A DNA stretch of 64,000 bases from Candidatus Bathyarchaeia archaeon (GCA_030019335.1 JASEET010000003.1:88235-152234), one strand, 5' to 3'. Counted from the stretch's first letter, positions 34,874 to 45,348 are shown. Notes: generated by a model from the letters alone, not told the origin. Numbers and translations are program-made.

Positions 34874-36949
34874 GCCTTGCAAAACTTCTTTTTCATGTTT
34901 TGGTCTAAACTGCATAACGTCTTCCACAAAGGCTCTGAATGGTTCTGCAACACTCCATGCTTGAGCAATGCATCCTCTAGGCATGTGTGGCGGTTCGCCA
35001 TCGAAAATTTCGCTTATGGTTCCAAGTCCAGCCTTAAAATTTTGTTCAGTAAACAAGGGTAAAAGAAAATTCTTTAGAGCATATTCACGCCTATATTCGA
35101 TGTAACCTTTGGTTTTTAGAAATGCTGTTGTGAACGGACCTAGCAGCCAAGGCCAAACTGTTCCATTATGATAGGCTTTGTCTCTGCTTCTTCTGTCTCC
35201 GGCATAAACTCCAATGTACCTCTGGTCATTTCTTGCGAGAGTCCTTAAGCCGTAAGGTGTTAAAAGCTCACGACGCACAACATCGACGATTTTTTCATTT
35301 TTGGCATTGTCAAGCATGGTGAAGTCTAAAGCAACCGCAATAATTTGATTAGGTCTCAACGAGTTATCCTCATCATATTCGCTTACAACGTCGAACAAAT
35401 AGCCCTTTTCCGAGTTCCAAAATCTTTCAACAAAACTTTTCCTTGCATTTTCAGCCATCTGAGCGTATTTTTCAGCTTCATTTTTCTCTGTGAATCTTTT
35501 TGCTAAGAGTTCCATGATTTTTAGAGCGTTATACCACAATGCTTGAACCTCGACAGCCTTTCCAGCCCTTGGAGTTATTGGTTGGCCGTCTATTGCTGTA
35601 TCCATCCATGTCAGTTGAGAACCGTGTAAAATTAAGCCGTCGCTGTCCACATGTACGTTGAAAGCTGTTCCTCTCACATGGTTTTTAATAATTGCTTTTA
35701 GGTTTTCCCAAAGTTGCCCTTGAACGAATTTGAAATCGCCAGTGTATTTTAAGTATTGCAGCACTGCATTCACATACCATAAGGTTGCATCAACAGCGTT
35801 GTAGGCTGGCTGTCTTGCTTGGTCTGGTATAAAGTTGGGAATTAAGCCGTCTTTGCAATAGTTTTTGAATGTTAGGAAAACACATCTCGCATCTTCAGAC
35901 CTTCCAGTTGTAAGCATCAGTCCAGGTAGAGAAATGAATGCGTCTCTCCCCCAAGTCTCAAACCAGTGGTAACCAGCAATCACAGAGTTTTTCTCAGCGT
36001 TTATTCCCCTGACTATGAACATGTCTGTGGCCAAAATAGTCCAGTTTAACCAGTCGTTTGCTGTGACGCCTTTATGTTTTTCGTGAAATTTCGTCAACAG
36101 TTTTTCACGGCGTTCCACCTCTTTCTCGTATAAGGCTTCTACATAATACATCGTGGCTGGCATTTCAGCCAAAACTTTTCGTGTATCATCCTCATTTTTT
36201 TCCGCAACTGCAGTTATTGCAAATTTTTCATTTTTGTTTGCTTTCACGTTCATTTCGAAGCGTCCGAGCTGATAACAGTCGTCTAGACAACTTTCTCCAC
36301 GTTTGGCTTCTTCTCGGAAGTAAATCTTCTCAATCCACTTTCCCTTAGCAAAATAATATCCATTAGTCATCGTCATCATTAGTGTAGACCGGGGGATATC
36401 AAAACGTATGTCCACCCCTTTGTTTTCTTGCTTCTGAACAAATTTCCACGGAATTTTCCATCTATCCGTCACCGAGTGAAAATGTCTCCAGTTTATTAAT
36501 GGAAAAACCCGAATTTTAACGTCAACCCCACTCTCATTCAAAATGTTGTAAATGGTTATAACAGCATTCTTCTCATAAGGCATAAAAATTGTTTTTTGAA
36601 CCTCAACATTTTGCACTGCATAAACGTATCTCGGAAAGGGCGATATTGAGAATCTTTTTAGGAATAGGTATCCAAGCGGAAAAATTCCGTTTTGGAACTC
36701 ATTGGCACCAAGCGGATAAACATTGTTTCCGATGCTTATTTCCTCATCCAATTTTGCTAAGCATACTCGGCGGTCTATCGGAGGATGAAAGGCTGCAACA
36801 AGCATCCCGTGGTATTTTCTTGTGTTTATGCCTAAAACTGTGGAAGATGCGTAACCGCCTAAACCGTTTGTTATAATCCATTCCTTCTGGATTGCCTCTT
36901 CAAATTTTGAAAGTGTTTCTCTACTGAGAGTTATGGATGGCAACTTCAT
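34865..36949 (-). CDS. Glycogen debranching enzyme (amylo-alpha-1,6-glucosidase, GH133)
   Basis: A 694-residue two-domain enzyme removing alpha-1,6 branches from glycogen. The N-terminal domain has WIITNGLGGYASSTVLGINT and RKYHGMLVAA. The C-terminal (alpha/alpha)6 barrel has AGYHWFETWGRDAFISLPGL and NGTVWPWLLGPF, with acidic candidates for catalysis in the WGRD and WMDTAIDG regions. ATG start. It is followed by the DUF89 gene with no gap and faces galT, forming a sugar and glycogen block with the aldolase, phosphofructokinase and isomerase. Confidence 0.92.
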   Translation of the reverse strand: MKLPSITLSRETLSKFEEAIQKEWIITNGLGGYASSTVLGINTRKYHGMLVAAFHPPIDRRVCLAKLDEEISIGNNVYPLGANEFQNGIFPLGYLFLKRFSISPFPRYVYAVQNVEVQKTIFMPYEKNAVITIYNILNESGVDVKIRVFPLINWRHFHSVTDRWKIPWKFVQKQENKGVDIRFDIPRSTLMMTMTNGYYFAKGKWIEKIYFREEAKRGESCLDDCYQLGRFEMNVKANKNEKFAITAVAEKNEDDTRKVLAEMPATMYYVEALYEKEVERREKLLTKFHEKHKGVTANDWLNWTILATDMFIVRGINAEKNSVIAGYHWFETWGRDAFISLPGLMLTTGRSEDARCVFLTFKNYCKDGLIPNFIPDQARQPAYNAVDATLWYVNAVLQYLKYTGDFKFVQGQLWENLKAIIKNHVRGTAFNVHVDSDGLILHGSQLTWMDTAIDGQPITPRAGKAVEVQALWYNALKIMELLAKRFTEKNEAEKYAQMAENARKSFVERFWNSEKGYLFDVVSEYDEDNSLRPNQIIAVALDFTMLDNAKNEKIVDVVRRELLTPYGLRTLARNDQRYIGVYAGDRRSRDKAYHNGTVWPWLLGPFTTAFLKTKGYIEYRREYALKNFLLPLFTEQNFKAGLGTISEIFDGEPPHMPRGCIAQAWSVAEPFRAFVEDVMQFRPKHEKEVLQGSK

Positions 36950-37831
36950 TTACAGCATCAACTTCGCAACATTTTTTCCTCTAGACACGCCGAAAAAGTT
37001 TGCTACAGGATTACATTTAGTCCTAAACAGCAAGGTATGAGGCTTCTTTAATTTGTATTCTGTTAACGTTTCTGCATAACCCATCCCTTTCGCAAAAACC
37101 ATGTCAACGGAATCGTAAACATCAAGGATTTCTTTAGAGAACTCTTTTGGGGCTAATCCAACAGCATCCGTTCCAGTCGTGATAACTTTATCGGCAATTT
37201 TGCTCATTCCAGAAACGTCAGCATCCTCCAAAATCGCATCGTTAAGTATGGGTCCGCCCTTAACACCAACTATTACGGTTGCACCCATGCTTTTCAGTTG
37301 TTCAACAAGCAAGGTATCAAAAACAATTTCGCCAGCGTTATCCGTCAGGTAGAGGATTGTATTGGCTTTTTTGGCTAGTTCGTAAATCTTGTTAGTGTCG
37401 TCTATAACCATGTCTTTTCCAGCGTTTCTGAAGAGCTTTCTTAGGCTGCTAAATGTGAATTTGTGGCCTGGAATGTCAAATTCCATCACATTGCCAACTA
37501 TGGCGCATAGGCATGCCCTTTTAAACCTGTCCTGCTGCGTATAACCCTCTTCAACAATTTTTCTGGCATACGGCAAAAGTTTCATGGCTTTTTCGTTGCT
37601 TATCCTTTTGCTTCTCTTATATGGGTCGTTGTTACCTGTAATTCTTTTTATTAGGCGGTCTCTCTTCGTGCCTAAGTCTGCTGGAACTGCTGTGGGTTTA
37701 AACTCTTTGCTTAGCAACCGTAACAGTTCAACCATCGCCCTAAAACGTAATGCCGGATTTGTTGTAGCTTCTGTGGCTTCTGCAACCCCTCTGTTAATTA
37801 TGCATGCGGCGCATTCGGCTTCAACTTTCAA
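36950..37831 (-). CDS. DUF89 (ARMT1-like) damage-control phosphatase
   Basis: A 293-residue DUF89 subfamily I protein, a metal-dependent phosphatase family that removes damaged phosphometabolites. It shows the N-terminal CAACIINRGVAEA cysteines characteristic of the archaeal subfamily, and the metal site segments LYLTDNAGEIVFD near residue 157 and KGGPILNDAILEDA near 190, ending with KCNPVANFFGVSRGKNV. It is directly followed by the debranching enzyme and lies 12 bp downstream of the isomerase gene, so it may clean up glycolytic side products. Confidence 0.85.
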   Translation of the reverse strand: MKVEAECAACIINRGVAEATEATTNPALRFRAMVELLRLLSKEFKPTAVPADLGTKRDRLIKRITGNNDPYKRSKRISNEKAMKLLPYARKIVEEGYTQQDRFKRACLCAIVGNVMEFDIPGHKFTFSSLRKLFRNAGKDMVIDDTNKIYELAKKANTILYLTDNAGEIVFDTLLVEQLKSMGATVIVGVKGGPILNDAILEDADVSGMSKIADKVITTGTDAVGLAPKEFSKEILDVYDSVDMVFAKGMGYAETLTEYKLKKPHTLLFRTKCNPVANFFGVSRGKNVAKLML

Positions 37832-37843
37832 AGGTTAACTCTC

Positions 37844-38545
<702 letters not shown>

Positions 38546-38614
38546 TTAGCGTTGACGCTTATTGTTAATATTGTTTTGGAATGAAAAGTGAAATACAAGT
38601 ATTAGCGGTCATCT

Positions 38615-39157
38615 TCAGGGTACAAAAACGGCTGCTGCAATGACTGTTGTCCATATGCCATTTTTGTTTCCGGGTGCTGACTGTGTTATGTTGGTTGTTT
38701 TGATGATTAATCCGCTGGTTTTGAACAGTTGTTTTCTCTCGTCCCAAGCGGTTTCCGGGTCAAACCGAAGCCCCATTGTTGTAGCCAGCATTGTCGCTGC
38801 CAAATCCTCCGCGTAATCTCCTGCAACCTCGTCGGTCTGCCCAAAGGAATGATGTTCAGAAAGATAACCGTAATTGTTTTTGCCCGATGGAATTGCCACG
38901 CCTATTGATGCTGCAATTAATCTATGCGGCTCATTCGTTGAATTCTTAGCCAGAACAACAAAAGTTATTTCCCCCGGCTCTAGCATCTTTAGACCTTTCT
39001 CCCTTGAGACGAGTTTGCAACCGGGTGGTATTATGCTTGAAACATTGACTATGTTGCAGTGATGTATGCCCGCACTTCTCAAGGCTAACTCGAAGGATTG
39101 TAAATACTCCTTATGTTTGCCCACGCCTTTTGTTAGGAAGAAATATTTCGGAATCAT
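38615..39157 (-). CDS. pdaD: Pyruvoyl-dependent arginine decarboxylase
   Basis: A 180-residue PvlArgDC, which makes agmatine, a precursor of polyamines and of agmatidine in tRNA-Ile. The proenzyme self-cleaves at Ser in [14 protein letters not shown], producing the pyruvoyl group. The conserved [20 protein letters not shown] and [20 protein letters not shown] segments are present, and the length is normal. ATG start. A 250-bp spacer with one copy of a 25-bp duplicated motif lies upstream. Confidence 0.93.
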   Translation of the reverse strand: MIPKYFFLTKGVGKHKEYLQSFELALRSAGIHHCNIVNVSSIIPPGCKLVSREKGLKMLEPGEITFVVLAKNSTNEPHRLIAASIGVAIPSGKNNYGYLSEHHSFGQTDEVAGDYAEDLAATMLATTMGLRFDPETAWDERKQLFKTSGLIIKTTNITQSAPGNKNGIWTTVIAAAVFVP

Positions 39158-39412
39158 TTTGCAATAAGTTAACAGCCTATGTTTATTAGTTTTTTGTTTT
39201 TCGGCAAGCGGGACCTTGGGCGGTTATTTAAGTGTTCTGGACAATTGATGTGTTTAGGTTAAAAGAATAACAAAACTCTTTGCATGGTATTGCGGCTTTT
39301 TGACATTGGAAAGCGCCAGTGTAATATCATGAAACACGCGGTCCAATGCCCACGTTTCTAATGAAGATTTATTTTTGGATTTTGAAGCGAACAAAAACAG
39401 AGGTTAATTATT

Positions 39413-40027
39413 CTAAATAATAGAAGATTGAGGAGGTAGACCCATCCAAATTGGCAAGCGTTTCTCCATGACCCAGGCGTCTACTCCGTCCTCATAAAAG
39501 CCTTTTTTCTTTCCTACTTCAGTGAATCCTAAATTCTTGTAGATTGCGATTGCCTTTTTATTATTCACTCTGACTTCCAATGTCATTTTAGTCAAGCCTT
39601 TTTCATAACATTTAAACTCTAAGAATTTCAACAGTGAAGTCGCAAAACCCTGATTCCTTTTTTTCGGATGTATTGCTATTGATAGCAAATAACCTTTACC
39701 ATCCTCCTCTCCTAAAATAGCATATCCTACTATCGAATTAGGTTTCTCTAATACTACGAAGAAGCCTTCTTCTAATTCTCTTAGATATTTCTTGAATAGA
39801 GTTGGAGGAAACGCATCGATGTGTTTAAATGAAGCCTTTTCTATTTCTAATATTTTTTCTAGGTCATCCTTGGTGGCGTTTCTAATCAATATTCCTTCTC
39901 GTAATTCTAAAATTTTTCTTTTCGCTTTTTTCCTCGTCTTATTCCAACAATTATTCTCTGCATCTATCATGGATGAACGTCTCTTGTATTTAGAGCACGA
40001 GCTCATCGGGTTTAATTTCCATGACAT
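39413..40027 (-). CDS. RimI-like GNAT acetyltransferase
   Basis: A GNAT N-acetyltransferase with the acetyl-CoA pyrophosphate loop SIAHPKKRNQGFATSLLKFL (with IAIHP) and the GLTKMTLEVRVNNKKAIAIY segment, followed by GFTEVGKKKGFYEDGVDAWV. This arrangement matches archaeal Ard1/RimI N-terminal acetyltransferases. The domain begins near residue 46, so the first 19-45 residues may be non-native and ATG 39970 may be the real start. The open frame overlaps the end of the preceding gene by 16 bp. Confidence 0.8.
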   Translation of the reverse strand: MSWKLNPMSSCSKYKRRSSMIDAENNCWNKTRKKAKRKILELREGILIRNATKDDLEKILEIEKASFKHIDAFPPTLFKKYLRELEEGFFVVLEKPNSIVGYAILGEEDGKGYLLSIAIHPKKRNQGFATSLLKFLEFKCYEKGLTKMTLEVRVNNKKAIAIYKNLGFTEVGKKKGFYEDGVDAWVMEKRLPIWMGLPPQSSII

Positions 40028-40920
40028 ACAATTGCAGTTTCTTTCCGAAAGCGCGCCTCGTCGCTGTTGTTATCTTTCATGTATTCATAAGCCCAAATTT
40101 GAAACCTTGGGATTGCAGTCCATTTTTTCTTAAACTCTTCAATGCCTGAGTCACATGCCCATCCTAAGTCAAGCCAAGTGTACTCTCTTTGCTTAGCATA
40201 TAGTATCTCCTTGAATACAATAAAATCTGCGAGTGAAGGAGCATCTGTGTAAAATCCAAGGGGAATGGTCATGGTATCTTGGAAAAAGTCGACCAAGTCG
40301 AAGCCTATAAGCGTGCCGTTAGAGAAGACGTTAAAGAGAAGGGGCGATTTGAATTTTTGCAAGTATTCCCAAATACTTAGGTAAAGTTGACTATCGTATA
40401 AATCAAGCCTCTTCAATTGCTCGTGTTGGGCGATAATGTGAAAATGAGCAGGGGTCATCTTTTTGCCGATTTCTAGGCGGTAGCCTCTTTTCTCGGCATT
40501 GTGTACTCGGTATCGTAGCTGTTTGAGTTTCCTGCCTTTTAGGGTTTCATCAAAATCTGGAACGTAGATTTGATAGTCTTTATCATAGTCGCCTTTTACA
40601 CAGTGAAACTTTCCTATGTTTAGAGGCAGTTCTTGAGGGGAAGTGACTATTAGCTTCTCAGGCTTGAACAGTCTCATAGCAGCTCGGATGCATTTGAGTT
40701 TATTTTCGCTCTCGTGAAGTTCGAACAGACTCAAGTATAATATTCTACTGTATTTGTCGTAGTAGACTAAATATGTGTCTTTGTAGATGTAGGGGTTGCC
40801 ATAGGCTAGCGAGTAAAAACCAGCAAGATGTTCATCAAAACGGCCAAAATGTTGATATTGGATTAACATGTTTTTTGTGAGGCGTCTAAATGATGCCAAA
40901 GAATACCTAGCCCCGACCAC
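40012..40920 (-). CDS. GNAT-fold protein, DUF2156-like
   Basis: A 302-residue protein starting at GTG 40920 or, more likely, ATG 40869 (MLIQYQHFGRFDEHLAGFYS). The half after residue 130 (LKQLRYRVHNAEKRGYRLEI, then TIPLGFYTDAPSLADFIVFK and YTWLDLGWACDSGIEEFKKK) has the tandem GNAT arrangement of DUF2156/FemAB-like proteins that transfer aminoacyl or acyl groups. The substrate is unknown. It precedes the RimI-like gene in the same direction, with overlap, so the two may act together. Confidence 0.6.
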   Translation of the reverse strand: MVGARYSLASFRRLTKNMLIQYQHFGRFDEHLAGFYSLAYGNPYIYKDTYLVYYDKYSRILYLSLFELHESENKLKCIRAAMRLFKPEKLIVTSPQELPLNIGKFHCVKGDYDKDYQIYVPDFDETLKGRKLKQLRYRVHNAEKRGYRLEIGKKMTPAHFHIIAQHEQLKRLDLYDSQLYLSIWEYLQKFKSPLLFNVFSNGTLIGFDLVDFFQDTMTIPLGFYTDAPSLADFIVFKEILYAKQREYTWLDLGWACDSGIEEFKKKWTAIPRFQIWAYEYMKDNNSDEARFRKETAIVCHGN

Positions 40921-41089
40921 TCATTTACAATCGCTATGGAAATGGAACTTGCTTAAGAAGTTTTCGCATCCAAACTACCACGGACTTGAATATTCTGGAT
41001 TTAAATCTCGGTTAGATAGAAAGCGAAGGCTTTCTCGAGCATTGACGAAGGCATTATTAGATATTAAGGGAAAAGAATAACAAAGCTTT

Positions 41090-42301
41090 ATGCATAATTT
41101 CTTTGAGGTTAGCCGAGTGCCACAATATCGAAGCGTGTTTAAAGATGAAACAAAACTTGATATTAACTATGTTCCTTACAGGCTTCCTCACAGAGATAAG
41201 GAACTACGCTTGCTAATGGAATTTTTCAGTTTTATATTGCAGTTTCCAGAGAAAATGACTCAAAGGGTTATGATAACAGGTGATGTTGGTACGGGTAAAA
41301 CTGTGCTTTCCCAACGTTTTGGAGCTGACATCACTCGTGAAGCAAATAAGCGTGGGATAAGCCTACGTTATGTTCATGTTAATTGCCGAGAATATCGGGG
41401 AAACCTCTTCCTCATTCTGCATCATGTAGTTTCCATTTTCCATCCGAACTTTCCGAGACGTGGCTATTCCGCTGAAGAGCTTTTACGAATTCTCTTACAA
41501 ATTTTAGACGAGGAAAACACCTACGTAATCTTAACATTGGACGAATTTGAAAGCCTTGTTGAGAGGGAAGGCTCCGAAGCAGTTTACAAGCTCACTCGTT
41601 TACAGGAAATAAGAGCGAATAAGCCTCAAAGACTGTCGCTTATATGCATTTTGCGAAACCTAAAAATAATTGAACGGTTAGACCCAAGCACAAAGAGCAC
41701 TTTACAATCCAACATAATCAGCCTTGAGAAATACTCAAAACAGCAGCTTATGGACATTCTCAACGACCGCGTTTCACTCGCCTTTAATCCTTTAACAGTG
41801 CCAGAAGACACCGTGAGTCTAATCGCTGAACTCGCTTTTTCTGAGGGTGGAAACGCCCGCCTCGGCATCGAACTGCTTTGGAGAGCTGGAAAATACGCGG
41901 ATGCTGAAGATTTAGGCATTGTCACGCCTGAGTGTGTCCGAAAAGCTGCTTCAAGCATATACGCTGTTATGCGCAAAAGTGATTTAGCCTTTTTAAACGT
42001 ACATGAGAAACTGTTTCTGCTTGGTGTAGCCAGATTTTTTAAGGGAAGTCAGAAAGCTTATGCTTCTTTAGCTGAGATTGAACGGGCTTACGCTGTTGTC
42101 TGTGAAGAATTTGATGTACATCCGCATAGCCACACGCAACTATGGAAATACTTGCAGATGCTTTCAGCCCGAGGAATCGTGCAGAAAAAGGTTTCAGCGA
42201 CGGGCTCACGTGGAAGGTCAACACTTATTTATCTACCTAGAATTTCAGCTTACGAGTTGGAGAAGGAGCTAAGCATGCTTCTAGAAAAAGGAGAAGCGTA
42301 A
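41090..42301 (+). CDS. orc1: Orc1/Cdc6-like AAA+ ATPase
   Basis: A 403-residue initiator-like AAA+ protein. Walker A MITGDVGTGKTVLSQRF near residue 64, Walker B ILTLDEFESL near residue 148 and sensor 1 LICILRNLKIIERL are present. A C-terminal winged helix follows (SLAEIERAYAVVCEEFDV to GRSTLIYLP). It is either a replication initiator or a paralogue. The gene order orc1-wHTH-unknown-moaC-moaB-moaA on one strand with short gaps is notable. No obvious origin repeats are seen upstream, apart from a 25-bp motif shared with 39261. Confidence 0.88.
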   Translation: MHNFFEVSRVPQYRSVFKDETKLDINYVPYRLPHRDKELRLLMEFFSFILQFPEKMTQRVMITGDVGTGKTVLSQRFGADITREANKRGISLRYVHVNCREYRGNLFLILHHVVSIFHPNFPRRGYSAEELLRILLQILDEENTYVILTLDEFESLVEREGSEAVYKLTRLQEIRANKPQRLSLICILRNLKIIERLDPSTKSTLQSNIISLEKYSKQQLMDILNDRVSLAFNPLTVPEDTVSLIAELAFSEGGNARLGIELLWRAGKYADAEDLGIVTPECVRKAASSIYAVMRKSDLAFLNVHEKLFLLGVARFFKGSQKAYASLAEIERAYAVVCEEFDVHPHSHTQLWKYLQMLSARGIVQKKVSATGSRGRSTLIYLPRISAYELEKELSMLLEKGEA

Positions 42302-42306
42302 AAGCC

Positions 42307-42579
42307 ATGAACATAGAGGATGTTTTCTCTTCAAAGCTCCGGGTTAAGATTCTAAAAATCCTAGCACAAGTGGGTGAGCTCAACGTTTCGGAGATTGCCC
42401 GCAGACTCGGCGTAAACTACAAAACAACGAATAAGCATCTGAAAATTCTAGAAGATGAAGGCGTTGTCCAACATAAGGTGTTTGGTAGAATCCGCCTATA
42501 CAGGTTTAATGAACGTTCACCTAAAGCTAGGGCTGTACAAAACTTTATGGAAGCTTGGGAACATGCAAATAAGCAATAG
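42307..42579 (+). CDS. ArsR-type winged-helix regulator, 90 aa
   Basis: A compact winged helix: VFSSKLRVKILKILAQVGEL then NVSEIARRLGVNYKTTNKHL as recognition helix, and the wing VVQHKVFGRIRLYRF. No metal-binding Cys, so probably not a metal sensor. It begins 5 bp after the orc1 stop, and the following gene starts 19 bp later. It could regulate this operon. Confidence 0.82.
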   Translation: MNIEDVFSSKLRVKILKILAQVGELNVSEIARRLGVNYKTTNKHLKILEDEGVVQHKVFGRIRLYRFNERSPKARAVQNFMEAWEHANKQ

Positions 42580-42598
42580 GCAACTAATATCTTAACAA

Positions 42599-43315
42599 GT
42601 GGTGCAAGTTTTGATTAGAGAGGAGTTCAACGAAAAAGTGGGCGAGTTTGAAGAGGTGTTGCAGAAGGTTGCAAGCGACATAGCCAGCGGGGTGCTCTTC
42701 GAAAAGCTTCCGCCACCAGAACTGCTAAACAAAACTGAACAGTACATTAACCGCCTAAAAGATCTAGCAGGAAGCAGTGAAGAGCTTATGCTTATTCTTA
42801 AACCAGAAAAGGCTTACACCATAAAATCCATGTGCAAAAACTTCGCGCAAACCCTAACAACCTTTAAGGATATTCTGCTTCAAAACACGCCGGACCCGCT
42901 TGCAAATTCCCGTTTAGCCTTCGGGCAACTGAGAAAAGCTTCGACAGACGGCTCGGACATTCTTTTTTTGATGCGGGAGGTTAGGGATAATCCTTCTCCG
43001 CTTATAGAAACCATACTAACCTTTAAGAAAGCTTCTGAAACGAAAGGTCCAGTAATAAGCATACAAGCCTCAGAAGAGGTTCAACCTCTCATCAAGTATT
43101 TTTTAAGCCGCATTGACGAATTTAGAGCTTTACTGATGGGTTTAGAAAAGAAGGTTGGTGAAATGAAGCAGATTATGCGGGAACTCCAAGAAGAAAGCCT
43201 AAAAATACTTTCAGGCAAGGTTCCTACACAATCTAAAAAAGATAAGGACGAAAATGAAAAAAGACAGCTTTCCCTCTCAAACTTCAAAACAGAAGAAAAA
43301 GAGGGAGGCGACTAA
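42599..43315 (+). CDS. Helical hypothetical protein, 238 aa
   Basis: Mostly alpha-helical, probably coiled-coil at the end (LLMGLEKKVGEMKQIMRELQ), with a charged, flexible C-terminal tail (KKDKDENEKRQ). No signal or membrane segment and no motif I recognise. GTG start at 42599. It lies between the ArsR-type gene and moaC, 3 bp before moaC, so it is co-transcribed with the cofactor genes. Confidence 0.6.
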   Translation: MVQVLIREEFNEKVGEFEEVLQKVASDIASGVLFEKLPPPELLNKTEQYINRLKDLAGSSEELMLILKPEKAYTIKSMCKNFAQTLTTFKDILLQNTPDPLANSRLAFGQLRKASTDGSDILFLMREVRDNPSPLIETILTFKKASETKGPVISIQASEEVQPLIKYFLSRIDEFRALLMGLEKKVGEMKQIMRELQEESLKILSGKVPTQSKKDKDENEKRQLSLSNFKTEEKEGGD

Positions 43316-43318
43316 TTT

Positions 43319-43756
43319 ATGACAATGGTTGACGTAACTGGCAAACCGAAAGTCTTCCGTGAAGCAACAGCAACCGGAACAATCAAGCTGAAAGCTGAAA
43401 CCATACGCTTAATTAAAGAAGGAAAGGTTGAGAAGGGAGACCCCATTTACACGGCTAAGATTGCGGGAGTTCTAGCCGCTAAGAAAACAAGCACCTTGAT
43501 TCCCTTTTGCCATCCACTACCATTGACAAACGTGAAAGTTGAAGTTGAAGTTTTAGATGACTCTGTGCAGGTAGTTTCCACTGTTAAGACGAAAGCCCAG
43601 ACTGGGGTTGAAATGGAAGCCCTAGTCGCAACCGCAGTCAGTCTTTTGACAGTTTGGGATATGGTTAAACAATATGAGAAGGATGCGAAAGGACAATATC
43701 CATCCACAGTTATCAAAAACATTCGTGTTACAAAAAAGGTTAAAGGAAGCCTTTAA
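43319..43756 (+). CDS. moaC: Cyclic pyranopterin monophosphate synthase MoaC
   Basis: A 145-residue MoaC, which with MoaA makes cyclic pyranopterin monophosphate in molybdenum cofactor synthesis. Landmarks: MVDVTGKPKVFREATATGTI, IPFCHPLPLTNVKVEVEVL with catalytic His, and KTKAQTGVEMEALVATAVSL with LTVWDMVK. Full length, ATG start after a GGGAGG ribosome site. First of three cofactor genes. Confidence 0.95.
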   Translation: MTMVDVTGKPKVFREATATGTIKLKAETIRLIKEGKVEKGDPIYTAKIAGVLAAKKTSTLIPFCHPLPLTNVKVEVEVLDDSVQVVSTVKTKAQTGVEMEALVATAVSLLTVWDMVKQYEKDAKGQYPSTVIKNIRVTKKVKGSL

Positions 43757-43769
43757 AAGTGGGTTTCAA

Positions 43770-44300
43770 GTGAGCGAAAGCACAAAAAAACATAAAGCTG
43801 AAGCACCTAAAAAGCTGAAGTTCGGAATTTTCATCTGTAGCACATCCCGCTATCAAGAATCGAAAAAGGGTAAGCATGTGGAAGACGTTTCCGGAGACCT
43901 GATTGAATCATTGCTAAAAAACGTGGGGCACATAATATCATTTCGAAAAATAATTCCAGATGATAAATCTTCAATTGAAAAAGGCATTCGTTATGCACTA
44001 AACTCCGCTGATGTCGACGCTGTTGTTCTTTGTGGCGGTACTGGCATAGCTCCTTCTGATGTCACTGTTGAAACTGTTTCTCTTTTTTTTGAGAAAGTTT
44101 TGCCAGGATTCGGCGAGATTTTTAGGCGTTTAAGTTTTGATAAGATTGGTTCTGCAGCGGTTTTGTCCCGTGCTATTGCTGGCGTAGCAAAGGGTAAAGC
44201 ATTTTTCTGCATTCCCGGATCGCCTGATGCTGTTAAGCTTTGTTTTGAAAAGCTTATATTGCCGGAAACTGCTCACATCGTTAAGCATGCACGGGAATAA
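43770..44300 (+). CDS. moaB: MoaB/MogA-type molybdopterin adenylyltransferase
   Basis: A 176-residue MoaB-like protein that adenylylates molybdopterin before metal insertion. The frame is open further upstream into moaC, but GTG 43770 (SESTKKHKAEAPKKLKFGIF) gives the normal length. Key segments are VDAVVLCGGTGIAPSDVTVE and PGFGEIFRRLSFDKIGSAAV, then IPGSPDAVKLC. It starts 13 bp after moaC and ends 2 bp before moaA. Confidence 0.93.
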   Translation: MSESTKKHKAEAPKKLKFGIFICSTSRYQESKKGKHVEDVSGDLIESLLKNVGHIISFRKIIPDDKSSIEKGIRYALNSADVDAVVLCGGTGIAPSDVTVETVSLFFEKVLPGFGEIFRRLSFDKIGSAAVLSRAIAGVAKGKAFFCIPGSPDAVKLCFEKLILPETAHIVKHARE

Positions 44301-44302
44301 CG

Positions 44303-45232
44303 ATGGTATTGAAAGACAACTACGGGCGTCCGCTCCTAAATCTACGCGTAGCAGTCACACAAGACTGTAATCTGCGATGCCCATACTGTCACAGGGAAGG
44401 CGAAGAAAAACCTCGTGAAGCAATCGTTGCGGAGATGACTGTTGACGAAATTGTTCGCATTGTCAGAATCGCCGTTGGTTTAGATATTTCTAGGGTTAAG
44501 CTTACGGGTGGAGAACCACTAGTACGCAAGGACATTGTGGAAATCATTCGAGGCATCGTAACTATACAGGGCTTACAAGACCTTTCCATGGCAACTAATG
44601 GAACATTACTTGCTCTTTTAGCTGAAGAATTGTATGCAAATGGTTTAAAACGTGTAAACATCAACCTTCCCACTCTCAACAGGGAAGTCTATAGTAAGTT
44701 GACCGGTGGCAGATTAGAAGATGTTTTGGAAGGAGTTAAAGCCGCTGTTGATGCTGGGCTTTACCCTGTTAAACTTAACATGCTCATCTTGAAAGACATA
44801 AATGACCGTGACGTTTCAGAAATGATTAGTTTTGCCAGAGAAACTGGAACAATCCTACAGTTAATCGAGCTTGAGCCAATAAACATAAGCGATACATACT
44901 ACTCTGCGCATCACAAATTGTTAGATGAATACGAAGCCGTGTTAAGGCAAAAAGCATTGAAAATAGAAACTAGAAGGCATATGCAAAACCGTCACATCTA
45001 TCACTTGCCAGATGTAACGATTGAAATTGTGCATCCAATAGAGAACACAGAATTCTGTATGCACTGTACACGCCTACGCATAACAAGCGACGGAAAATTA
45101 AAACCATGCCTGATGAGAAACGACAACCTCGTGGACATTTTAACACCTATGAGAAACGGAGGAAGCGACAAAGAGTTAATAGAGCTGTTTAAACTAGCGA
45201 ACCAGAAAAGACAGCCATACAACAAAAATTAA
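44303..45232 (+). CDS. moaA: GTP 3',8-cyclase MoaA
   Basis: A 309-residue radical-SAM enzyme that rearranges GTP in the first step of molybdenum cofactor synthesis. The SAM-binding cluster motif is CNLRCPYC with the CxxxCxxC spacing near residue 18, and the C-terminal GTP-binding cluster is FCMHCTRLRITSDGKLKPCL. The usual C-terminal Gly-Gly is missing (it ends KRQPYNKN), as I have seen in some archaeal forms. Last gene of the operon. Confidence 0.93.
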   Translation: MVLKDNYGRPLLNLRVAVTQDCNLRCPYCHREGEEKPREAIVAEMTVDEIVRIVRIAVGLDISRVKLTGGEPLVRKDIVEIIRGIVTIQGLQDLSMATNGTLLALLAEELYANGLKRVNINLPTLNREVYSKLTGGRLEDVLEGVKAAVDAGLYPVKLNMLILKDINDRDVSEMISFARETGTILQLIELEPINISDTYYSAHHKLLDEYEAVLRQKALKIETRRHMQNRHIYHLPDVTIEIVHPIENTEFCMHCTRLRITSDGKLKPCLMRNDNLVDILTPMRNGGSDKELIELFKLANQKRQPYNKN

Positions 45233-45348
45233 ATAGGTTTACCTTAAACTCGTTTCTGGGATTTTTATGCTTGAAGGCAGAAGAATCAATTTAAGAAAAA
45301 AGAAATACAACTATTCGGTAAATGCTGTGTAGACTAGACTGGGGAAAA

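Noticed and set aside
40868..41080. 70-residue frame before orc1
   Set aside because: It overlaps the start of the divergent GNAT gene, has no recognisable domain and no ribosome site; possibly chance.
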